The notes under the pieces are model-generated. The model searched no databases. It was not told the origin of the DNA and was given only the letters and a program-made list of their open reading frames with translations. Source: Balanoglossus misakiensis (lineage: Eukaryota > Hemichordata). From it: 64,000 nucleotides of DNA. Both the position numbers and the translations under genes were made by a program. Where the stretch lies: assembly GCA_040954595.2 (NCBI GenBank), contig CM082581.2, positions 13,268,001 through 13,332,000 of the forward strand. The letters run 5' to 3'. Shown one piece after another: positions 50,601 through 62,600 of this stretch. How positions within the stretch are numbered: the stretch's first letter is position 1; each line of letters starts with the position of its first letter.

Positions 50601-53600
50601 TTGTGTCGGTATAGCAGTACAGTACATGTAATTCACAACTGTTTTATTTTTGTTTTTTGTCTTTTTATCAGTTTGCCATCTGTTATGAGTGATGTAAGTA
50701 TCGACCTTTGCACAAGATGCTCTCAAGAGGAATAGAGTATATACCGGTATATACAGAAAATAAAGGCTTTCCATTTGCTTTACAAAGCCAAACCAGCTGC
50801 TCTGGGAATAAACCTTTCATGTCATACAGATGATATTTTTATCCACTTGCTAATTATGATCTTGTGTAACACATCTCCCATGAGTAAAAATATATTTTCA
50901 CTGCACTTTCACCAGTTGGGGTTTCTAAGAAAACCAAATATAGACTAGGTTTCTAATAAAAACTTATGCTAATATTCATAAAAGGGGGTTAAAGGGACAA
51001 AGTCTCTCTCTCACTCTTCTTTTCCCATTTATTATGTTTGATTCACTACACTGTCTATGCTAATGCACATGTGGATATATAGTGAATCAACATTCAACCA
51101 TCACGTTTGTAGGATATGAGAGTAAAAATCTCGCCAAAATGAATAAATGGTAAACACCGAATATTCATTTTGCTCTCCCGTCTACAAGTGGGATGGAAGA
51201 TGTGTGTGGTTGAACTATGAGTAAAATTTCTACATAATGTTTATCATAGAGATTTTCAAAGTCACTAAATTTGGCGGCCATTTTGAATTCCATAGACTAA
51301 GCACAGATATAGGCGGCCATTTTGAACCTCAAATTTGGCGGCCATTTTGAAAGTCTTAATTTTAAGACAATTTTGAAAAGACCCCATATTCACTATATAC
51401 AATGGTGTCTTGTATCAAACATACTTAATGGGGAAAGGGCAGCAAGAGAGAGACTTTGTCCTTTTAAGTAACCTCACCAATACAGTATATCAGAAAATTG
51501 ATGTTTGGGATTAAATTTGAGAAAAACATTCTACACTATGTCCAAATCACACTTCAAAAACTGAATTCTGCTCTCATATGTACATTACAATTTGAAAATA
51601 GGTTTCAGCTATCAATGGGCAAGGGCAAATGATTTGTTTCAGTGAATATATCACACCACAGTTTTAAAAAGATGCTCTACCGTCTAACCCGGCTGAACCC
51701 AATGGCCTGTGACTCGCTTACTGCATGTGTGATCAACGCCAATGCATTCCACGCTTAATGTTCCACAACGTGCGACTCGCGCTTCCGACGGTAGTCTTTG
51801 CAGATTGATGAACAGTGACTAACGCGACCTTTGCCTCTACGTCATCCGTTCTGAGCGGCTTCTCGATTACAAAGCCACCTGCCCTCGATTAGACATCTCT
51901 GATTGGCCAGCGTCTTAACTGCCGATCAGTTGATCAGCGTCAGCAGAAAGCAGCCCGCTGTCATCTGCTAATGCTCATGATAAGTGTCAGGGAGCAACTT
52001 TACTTGGCTTTGCTATTATCAGCACAATTTAATTTTCTGTCCATTGATTTTCTACGCAAATGACACATTGCAAGCATTAAATACTCTTTAGCGATTCAGT
52101 TTTTACTATACCGGTATACCGGTACTATTAGCATTCAACTCTTCAAATCAAGCTTGGAAGAACCAAAACATACATGTAGTTGAAAGATTGAGACGTTGAT
52201 TTTCGCCACTGATGTGAGCTGTGCAGGTAATATCTTCACATCTCAAACCTGGCAATCATGATTTTATCTCTCTGATGATGTACCCGGTATACGTGTCAAA
52301 TCCATTTGAGGAAGATATCGATGAACCCCCGCCATTCACCTTCAAAGTTGTTTAATTCATTGCCTGGATGTAAACCATTTATGTGTAAAAAAATCCTGCT
52401 GTGATTGAAATACTGACCTTGCTATTCAAACCGCCGCACTGTGCCACTGTTTGTGGCACTTAAACTAGCCACAATAATTGCCTCGTAATTACCAAATCTT
52501 ACCACTTTCAAAATCAAACCAGCTAAGCAGTGATGTGCAAGGGCTGCAGTAGCTCGACAACTAAAAAATCCTGACCTGCTGTCTCTCAAAAGGATTTGTA
52601 CGCTCATCGCATTCATCTTCCAATTTGTTGTTGCAACGGGATTCTCTCGGTGTATTTGACCATTTTACGTGCGTGCGAACATTTCCAACCATTTAAAACG
52701 GCTATAAAATAGGAGACGAGCTGTTATTCCCCTGGAATTGTCACGCATTATAACTACACTTGGGTAAACACTGCACGAATACAATGTTATGGTCACATGA
52801 TGGCATGGAAATTGACATTCCGTCGTTCGAAATGATATCCACATGTATTATCTGGGCGTTGAGATCTGAGATCTCAATGACTGTTTTTATGTGGTCTGCG
52901 CTCGTTTCTTAGATCCTACAAAGCATTTTACCGCTCCACATACCAGCGCTACAAGTTGGTAAACACGATTATACCATGCACTCACGCAAGATTTCAGGAG
53001 TTGGAAAACAAAATGTTCGACATGCTATCACCGACCTTGTATGCTAGTTATTCACTGCGGAATTTACAAGTTTCAAACTTCTTCGAATGGTTCTGCAGAT
53101 TTGCAGCCATGGGGATCGAGTTTGAACATTTTACTTTGAAACAGAACTACAGGAAAGTGGATCAGTAAAACGTATGTCTAAAATAATACCTGTTAAAAAC
53201 AGCAGATGATACAAATAGCTACAGTTTTGGAATAATTTAGTGGTTATGTCAATATTTACAATGAGCTGTTTCACCAATGTGCCACATGACACACCACGTA
53301 ACATATTGTGGTAAACCACATGACAGTGCCGAACATGAACGTTGCAAAAATTTTAAACTTCTGTTCTTGTTTTTTTGTGTGTAACTAGGAGCTGCATCTG
53401 TTGCAATATGTTTTTGCATATCAAGTTATCAACTGTAATTCTATTTGTTTCAATTATTATCTGTAACTTGGAAACAATAATTACACTCTCATTATATGGG
53501 AATGCAATTTACATCATAGGGGCCGGACATTCATTAGCATTTTTAATAGATGAGCTCAAAGGCAGCTTGGCACCTGTTGAGCCCTACAAAGTAGTGTGAT

Positions 53601-56600
53601 ACTAAATAACACAATACTACATCAAATTCCCCCAACATGTTGGCCAAGAAGTCTACATTGTACATTTGAATCGTCGATAAAATGCTAGAGGATTTTTTAA
53701 GGATGAACAATGTAGATCATCTTTCACTCTTGGGAAAACAATAAAAAGTCAGTAGAATCATAATATAAAATATTAACAATTAACCTTTATTTTCATTGAA
53801 ACAAATCAAATTAACCTGAAATTGACAAAATTTAATATGAGAAATGTCAAAAAGTATATATCAACAGTTAACCATTCAATTCAATAGGTCTCGGCCGAGA
53901 GTTGCTCTCTCTTGTTGGTCTCAAAAGAAACAAGGTCTTTGCCAAGCACGAGCCATCCTTTGAATACACAAGTGCATGTATAGATAGGGGTGTCGCCATG
54001 GTGACAGGAGAGTGAGGGGCGTTTCCACCTCAAGTGACAAGTGCATGTGGGTGTATTACCAGGATGTCAAGTGCGATGAGGGTCTTCCACATAAATATTG
54101 CTATGATTGCCAAGGGCAATTAACACTGACTCCATCTCCAAAACCGATGGGGCGTCAGTTGCTTGTTGAATAAAAGACCGTGACGCTGGTTTTAAAAACA
54201 ACTTTAAGTGGTGCAAATGTATGCGTATGATAACATGATAAGCTCTGATGAAGACTGCACCGATTAAAGTATACAACATGCACAAGCTATAACTTCAAAG
54301 CCCGCAGAGAAAGGATCATGAACTTGAGGGACAGCATGGCACTTTTACAACACTGACTTGGAGTCAATCAGTTTAATTGAGGCGGCCAGCCGTTTGTCCA
54401 AAACACATTCCATCTTCAAGGACATCCATCAAGCAGCAAATCCCCTTTGCAATCATACCACACAGTTGTTGCATAAACCCCGAGACCTGACACACCAAAT
54501 GTCAGTCTCAGAACAACTCTGATTGTGCCGGGAATTAAGCTTTGAGCCGCACCAAAAGCAGATCACAACAAGACTTGAAAAAGCCTGGGGAAAGAATTCC
54601 GGCACAATGGGTGAGGAAATGCAAAGGTTATGACCCACACTCTACCACCAGTGAGTGGTTTAATCACGGTGTAATTAATATGACACGTTAATGCTGCACA
54701 CATAATAGAGCACTTTGATATACCGTACAGCACCATGGACTGCTTTTGCATGTCACCTATGTGGAACATTTGAAAAAATAAAATCAGTGACTTAATTTCA
54801 CTGGTATTTATCTGCCAAAATAATATTCCACTTTGTGCGTAATCAACAGCAGAGACTGGTATTTGACAGTCGCTGCTGTTGATGGTTTGTTGCTAGTATT
54901 AATGGCAAAAGAAGGGCCCTAGCTGAAATAATTCAAATATTTAAGCGTGCAAGAAAGGTTTGAAGTAATCTCCACACAGTTCTTTTTTTTGTTCTGTAAG
55001 AGTGGTATTCGTGTTTATACACTGATCACATTAAAGGGTGCTGGTTTACATGTGTGTATTGGTGAAGATGGAACTGATGGGGGAAGACCCGTACAAGCTT
55101 TATGCTGTGATGTTGCTAATGAGGCCTCGTAGGCTATACCCACACACAGTAACTATCAGTATACACACTACAGTGTATATACACACACAGCCTTCCATAT
55201 ACGGTACATGTACATGTACTTACGTTTGACGGAACAAAAACACACTATAAATTTCTGCACCAGACAACATCTGGTGATCTTTTTGGTAATAGTGTCTTTT
55301 CCTTCAACAAAGTCACCTGCTTCACTAGTGTTGTCGCCGATATCCATTGTCCATGGCAGGGCTGAGCATCCATACACGAAAAAAAATAATGCCTCACATT
55401 GTGTTCGCCTGTGACTGTGACTGGGGATTCCAAGCCGCAGGACTCAACATTCACACATCACAACTCATTAGCATTCTCATTAACATAGCAGTGTTGATAG
55501 TGACGCATGCCCGTCAGCTGTCCAATCGGCATGGCGCACACTCGTTCACCATACATATGGATGAAATCAAGCACCATCATACACTAATATAGGTCTTTCT
55601 GCTCATAATATTGGTGTTAAGTCATGTTCTCAAATCAACAATGCATATCCCCTACTTATTGTGGCCCGTGAAGTATCCGTTATTAGGCGTTGCTAGGCAA
55701 ATCAATGGCGGCTTTAGACAACACCGCATTGTACTCATTGTCCAAGGGAGCATCATTAAAATGCAAATGACACATTGAATCAGTCTGTCAATATGGGTTA
55801 TACTACTGACACACAAAGGCCTCAGCAATGTAAAGGACCACTTTCCCTGTTTTCAGTTGCACTCTGACAGAACAAAACAAATGTACATAGTCTGCGCAGC
55901 GAGCCACTGTTCTGGGTATAAACCAGTTTACATCATAATAGAAAGTTTCCACAAGTGGACAAACCTTGCTATTTTATAATCATGGAGCTCGTCATTTTTT
56001 CAATTATTGAGAAATGACAAGGCAGTTAATTTAATTTTTGAAATGATAAGAAACTCTGACATGATCAGATTACTGGATGCTTTTATTGATTACATCTTGG
56101 GTAATGATCGCTATATAATGGCCACTGGGCATAATTTGTCTGGACAGTCATATATTCCCCCATGATGGCAATCAGGCAATGATTGGCAAACACTTTCAAG
56201 AACTGTGTTTATTTGACTCTTAGGGTGACCGCGAGTTTGTGGCTTTTACCAATTTCAATGCATTTACCAAATCCAGGGATTGACTGACATACAGATGTCA
56301 AGTGACTCTGGGCTAGCAGTCAAGGGTCGGTGAGGTCACAGGTCAAATGTTATTCCCAACAGGGCACGGTTCAGAGCAGGTCGTGAATAATATTTCAATA
56401 GATTACCACTTCCCCCAGGGAATAAAATTAATCAAAGGGCCACATAAGTATAAATATGCACATTGTGTCAAATATATTATTAATTTTGAATGTTGTTTAC
56501 TAAGTTCAACAAGGTTACAGGGAATCGATGCAGCTTTTCATGGTTGTTATTATACAAGTCTAAATATTCCTGTAACTTCAAATTGATCGTAGTCATGATC

Positions 56601-59600
56601 GTAATGCAGATTATCTATAAACTTCCAAAGATTCTGTGCAAGATATTGTTACCTACTCAGACGGATAATATATATCAATGCACAGCAGCAGAATGAAGAG
56701 CGTGATGCAACGTCATTGACCAGCTGAAAAGCCTGGCAGTGTGACTGTTTTACAGACAGGCTATTGGTAGATCTGTCTGTGTGATAAGACAGACAATGTG
56801 ATTGGTTGACTGATAAGCCAGCCACTGTGATCAGTCTGCATGATAAAACAACCGGTGTGATTGGCACAATGATAAACCCAGACGGCCAGGATGTATCTGC
56901 GCGATAAGACACAATATCTTTCAAAATGCTTTGGTCCACGTAAATGTGTACCGGTACCATGTAAACCACAGTAAAAGGGCATCAGACACATCACTGAAAA
57001 GCTAAGCATGTCCGCAAAAAATCTAAATTTCACAATTTTTTTGAGACTATGATAAACTGTATCAGTCAACCTAAAGGTCAATGCATTCACAACACAAAAG
57101 ATAATTCCACTGTCTTCCATACATCAAAGCTATCAGGGTCACTGTGACTTTCATTAAGAGTTCTGCCGTAAATAATCTCAATATAGATGATTACTTAGCA
57201 ACAGTAACCCACGGATACAACCTAATAACCAAGCAAATGATATCAATCTCTGTTGAATCATTCACCTCATGATCAAATTTCAGAAAGCAAATCACTATTA
57301 GAATCTTTTATTCCCAGTAATAAGTTTCTTTGTGATGTTTAATGCTCTTTTCTGTAATTAAATTGAAAGTTAATGAATACCAACTGTGAATATGATTCAT
57401 GGCTGAAAAAGGGAATCTGAATATTATTATTTTTAATAAATTCATGAAAGCAACCAGTTTCAAGTTACTGTGATATTGAATTCTTTGCGGAAAAAGTGTA
57501 AAAGCAACACCTGAATTGAAATCACTTTCTCTCTCTCTCTCCTGGTAATTAAATCGAATGCGGTTGAATTTGAGTAAGTTAATTTAAGCTCATTCAGGTT
57601 TTTCTGTACTTACACTACAAGCAGACCGCGGTGTTTATTCTAAAAATATAATAATAATCATTAAAGGATGGCTGGAGGGAGTTCCCTTGGTGAAATCAGA
57701 CTGGAGTAAATTTGTAAAAGAAACCGATCAATGGCTATTTTGTAGAGCTCTGCTATCCATGATGAACACTCTCAATGATCGTGCAAACCGCACTACATTT
57801 AACAGGTAGATAATGGACTTTGGTCACAAGAGATATTACGTTTGTGAATGGGTTAAAGAAACACCAATCAAATGTGGTTACTCAAACATTGGCTGTCTGT
57901 TCTGTAGACATTTTTGTGGGTGAGCGATACGTAGCTAAGGAAAGCAGACATTTTGAACAGGTTTTAACCAAAACCCAACTTACATTGTCTGGCTGTTCTG
58001 GGATTTTCAGTTTCACCATCTGTAGTCCCTCGGATAGAATGCATTCTCCTTCTTTCGAAAATTGTACAACGATTACGTTTATGTACACGCCAACACATCA
58101 AACTGCCAAATACTAGTAGCCCAGCTCAGACCAGAAGTTTCTGAATTTCGTTACAGCTCCAAATTTGACTAACGAACTGGCATATGTACGTTTTATGTCT
58201 ACAATTGCAGAATGATCATCTGGTCATGAGTTATGTTTGCACGATCTAAATTTTACCACTCCCAAAAACAACACAATAGGCCATATGTACTTTGATGAAT
58301 ATACAAATATTTAATGTTTTTGTTCTGATCTTTTGTCTGATGTAAGAGTGCCCTGTCAAAATTGCTACACAATACATATACTGGTAGGATATTCAGCAGA
58401 AATAGACATGTTAATGGCATCATGTGTTTACAAAACTACCATTTCACAATTTTGCAAACTGTGATCTGTAGTCTTATTTACAAATATCAGAAAGAGAAAG
58501 TAATGCTACTATACTTAGTGTTGTAGATATTAATAGAAATTACATTTTTAACATTTTTGATGTTTTAGGATAAGTACACTCTCTGTTTCCTAAATGTGCA
58601 GGTATATGTTATTGCAGTGAGTCACCTGCTGTAGAGGGCAGCCTCACTATTTGAAATTAGACCGATGCCCGGGACCGAAGACGGAAACGGCAAGCATATA
58701 TTGAAGGACTCCCTCTACAGTTAGATTATCTCAGTTGTTTTGTAATCACAAGTCGCGCTAACCGTGGTCCCCAGGGGCAATGTGTAGTGGAAACTTGATG
58801 GGAATTTCAACTGCGACATGTGTCAGTTATATTTGGACTCATTGCGACCAATGTCAAAAAACAGTCCTTAAATTCACCTTCTCATATCCTTCATCTATCT
58901 GTCAAAGCGTAAAGACTTAATATAATACGAAAATTTTAACTAAAACGAATGAAATGTAAATATTTCCATTTAAGATTCAGCTTAATGTACTGTCTGCTTT
59001 CATGTACCTCCATTCAATCTATATTCAACCAAACAGCATCTTTATCATTGTTGTACCATATTTGCTTTTGTTGGCCACAATGCCACATAAAAACAGTCAG
59101 TTATGTATTAAAAGGAAATCCAATCATCTCGGGCAGAAATGCCTACTTAGACTTTTAAATTTCACACTTAGGTCTGACAATTTATTGACTGTATGGACTT
59201 GTTTTGCCCTCACTGTAAATTACTGAGCATAAAATTGCAGCTAGCCCACATGAAACAGTATTTTTAACATACCAGGGTACATGTGTGTATGATAAGTTTA
59301 GCCTATATGCAAATCAGGTTGATTGGAATATGTCCTTCCCCCAGCATGTTTTGCTGTATTTCTATTCTCTAGGAATCAACATGTCCATACAGTTGTTTTC
59401 GTGATCTCATAGAAAATTGACCAGTTTTAATATGTCCCACTCACAGAACAAGTCCAGACAATATTTCACACAACATATTTCACATAAAATGAAACTGCAA
59501 TGAGAGAAGTTGAATGATACACAGATCTATGGGTTTTTTTACATGTTCTGTGGCTCTATAACTCAGAGAGTGTGATGAATTGAGGAATGAAAAATTAGCT

Positions 59601-62600
59601 GAGCAAAAATCCTCAAATGACTTCTTGCTCTGTAAACTTCTCTCATGTCTCACAGTTTTAACGCTTTCACCCCCATGGTTTGATCCAAATCCATCGTTTT
59701 ATATGGTAGAATTGGATCCCTATACACGGAAATAGGGGTGAAAGGGTTAAAATGCTTAGTGTTGCACATTTTGCATTGACACTCATTAACTAAAGTGTTA
59801 AATCTTGTACGGCACCATTTAGAAAATTCCGTTCTTTAATGTTTCTATCCTGTTTTCAGAAATTAAAGAAACTCGCTGTTCTCCATTAATGTAATGTACC
59901 GGAAAGATGCAAAGCAAAAACAACTCCATTATTCTGGTTTTTTAGATTGATGACTCCATCGAACAGGTGTTTATGTCAATCACTTGCTCAGAACATATGC
60001 ATCACTCAAATTTATTGAAATGCTCAAAATGCAATCCTGAACACCCTTGTCATGAATAATAGAACAGTTTTCCATTTAGCTTCATAAAATAGTCCTCAAT
60101 TGTCCAGAAATGGAGTCCGAAAAAGGCTATGGTTGAAATTAATTCATTAAAGGCTGTCAGTCCTTGAGAACGTGAATAATAATCTAAGGAATATACAGTA
60201 CAAGCACAGATAGGTTGTTTATGATCATAATTACCAGTGCCAAGGTTCAGAGAGGCTGTTTACGTTACAATATTATCACCTGCCTCGCAATATTTCAAAC
60301 ATCATTTCTAAAAACCTGATCAAGAGATGCAGGCAATTTGCATCCATCATCTTTATTTGAGAACTAATACCTTTGATAAATTTTAACCATTTTTCTGCTG
60401 AATCAATAAACTATCAGCAGTGTTTATTTGAGAAAGAAACAGCAAGAAACAAAACAGAGCACTTTGACTTGCAAAAATCAATATTTCTATGCTGCAAACA
60501 GTGCAATCTCAGTTGCTTACAAAACATGCTAATTCAGCATTTGTATAATCTGCCCAGAAATGCTTTTAATTTCTCACTTAAATGAAAGCTCAGTGGAGTT
60601 TCTGTGACATCAGAGGGAAAACTATTCAAAGGCACTGATGCAGAACTAAGAAGCAGAAAAAGAACAGGTAGCTATGGCTGCTGAGATTCCTCCAGTCGGC
60701 TAATCAGACTTGAATTTAGAGTTGTGATTTTCATGTTTTTGCATGCTGCTTCTTGGTATGAAGAGTGTGCCATTAAAATTTCTCTTCATAACAAGAGAAA
60801 GGTGTGCAAGAAAGTGGAAGGAATGAGAAGGAATGCTGTAAAAATCATTAGTGATGATACAGCCCCCACAGTTAGAATTTCATGCATGGTCGTGATCACT
60901 GGTTAATAAACAACTGTTTTCTGAGACCAGTTTCTCTCAAAAACAATTACTACCGGTATATTTTTTGTGAGCCAAAACAACTAGATAAGGGTTATTTTTA
61001 CATTGCCTGAAGGTCAGTTCTGTACATAATGCAGTTCTGTTTTTACAAGAAACATATTTTTGTGATGTACAGTCACAAATCTCAAGTTCTGCTTCCAAGT
61101 GATGTCTGCATTTGTCAAAGTTAGTGTTACGATGATGTATGTCCACAGCCACCTGTCCTGAAACAATCTTCTCAAAGCTGGGTTCCATCTGGCTCACACA
61201 AACAAAATGACAATATCACAATTTTGCAAATTACTTGCTCATGTCTGCTTCGCTGTCGATCACCATCGATCGATTCCCACATCACATCATAACAAAGTAC
61301 TCATCAAGAAAACCAATTCCATTACTCATCTCTAACTTCAATACATCCTGACATTTTGACTGTAACTTGATACGACAGTAGTAAGCTTATAAAATAATAC
61401 AAAACATGCATCATTTTTTGTCCTTTATGCACGAAACCCAGCCTATGTTTACCGGTATGTTAGAGAAATCATTAAAAAACGTCCACTGATTGTTTGTTTT
61501 TTTGCGATGAAATTGCCAGGAAAGTGTGATTTAAGAATCAAGTTCCAAATTTCTTCTTGGAAAGAATTTTCATCAATAAAGCAGTGAAATATGCTTGATC
61601 TGTCGATTGTTATGAATAACAGTGAGTTAATTATTACCTTGTTTGTAAAATACCATAGGCACGCTGCTTAGTCTTCTTCTCATAGTCGCGAACATCTTTC
61701 AAATCTGGGCTTTGGCCGCTCAATAATTCTCAAACTGCGATTAACTTGGCAACCTGCACCTGTATTGGAACACTACAGCTCCACTGATAGCTGACGCATT
61801 GCAATACACAAGACTTGTCGACTTCTATATTCGCCCCATTTGCATATGCATCGCCATATGGTAATCAGGTGACCACGTGTACGCTTTTCAAGTCAACAAG
61901 ACGAAAGTGTCACAACATGAAAGACAGACACCGACAGAGTGCGCTGTACGTCATTGCTCTCATTCAGTTCAATTCTAATCAATCAAATGATAATTGTTAT
62001 TTTTCTATGAAACAAGGTTGTAACCTTCTGCTGAAGTTCCTTGTCATATTTTAATGTACAAATCAATGTGGCCATGCGTGCAGAAAAAGAAAATAACTGG
62101 CTTCTGTATTTAGGGGCCTCAACAATGGAGGCAGTGAATCCTCAACTACATGTAAACTAATTCAATGCTGTTGTTTGTAAGGCTTTAATGATTTACTGAA
62201 TTTCCCTAAAACCCCCACCCCATTATCTCATCGTTTTTGGGGTCAAATTTTACATAATTGACCGATTGTTACCAATGGATAGTGGAAAACAGTTGTCAAA
62301 TTGTGGCTTTGGGTCAACCAGAGTGTACAATGTGAGTGCATATTTTGAAATTATGTACAGGATGGTTATTAAATATGTCAAATACAATAATCCATTTGCC
62401 ATAATTTTCAATGAAAATTGCTATATAGCATGTCTGCCATGTTTGCTGACAACACAAGAAAGCTATTATAGATAGTTAAATATTTATTCGTAAATATTTT
62501 TAAAAGACTATCGTTGTGACTGAGCCCATGTCCAAATGGCATACAAATTGACTTTGTAAACACAGATATATTGACTGCAAAATAAATACATCAATTAGAA

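Larger units (their letters stand above)
43544..61637. other. KChIP first intron (18 kb), no further exon seen
   Basis: AT-rich intron sequence on the minus strand. ORFs of 60-134 codons on both strands carry no domain and lack splice logic. Identified contents: a tRNA-like B box GGTTCAAATCC (44583-44593), an X-box (49122-49135) and a near match (50339-50352), a 14-C run (49989-50002), the palindrome at 50737, the TTAA-flanked MITE (50989-51467), a TACCGGTA cluster, a CT microsatellite (about 57524-57541) and a short inverted-repeat element (59656-59753). Further alternative first exons could be hidden here. Confidence 0.7.
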
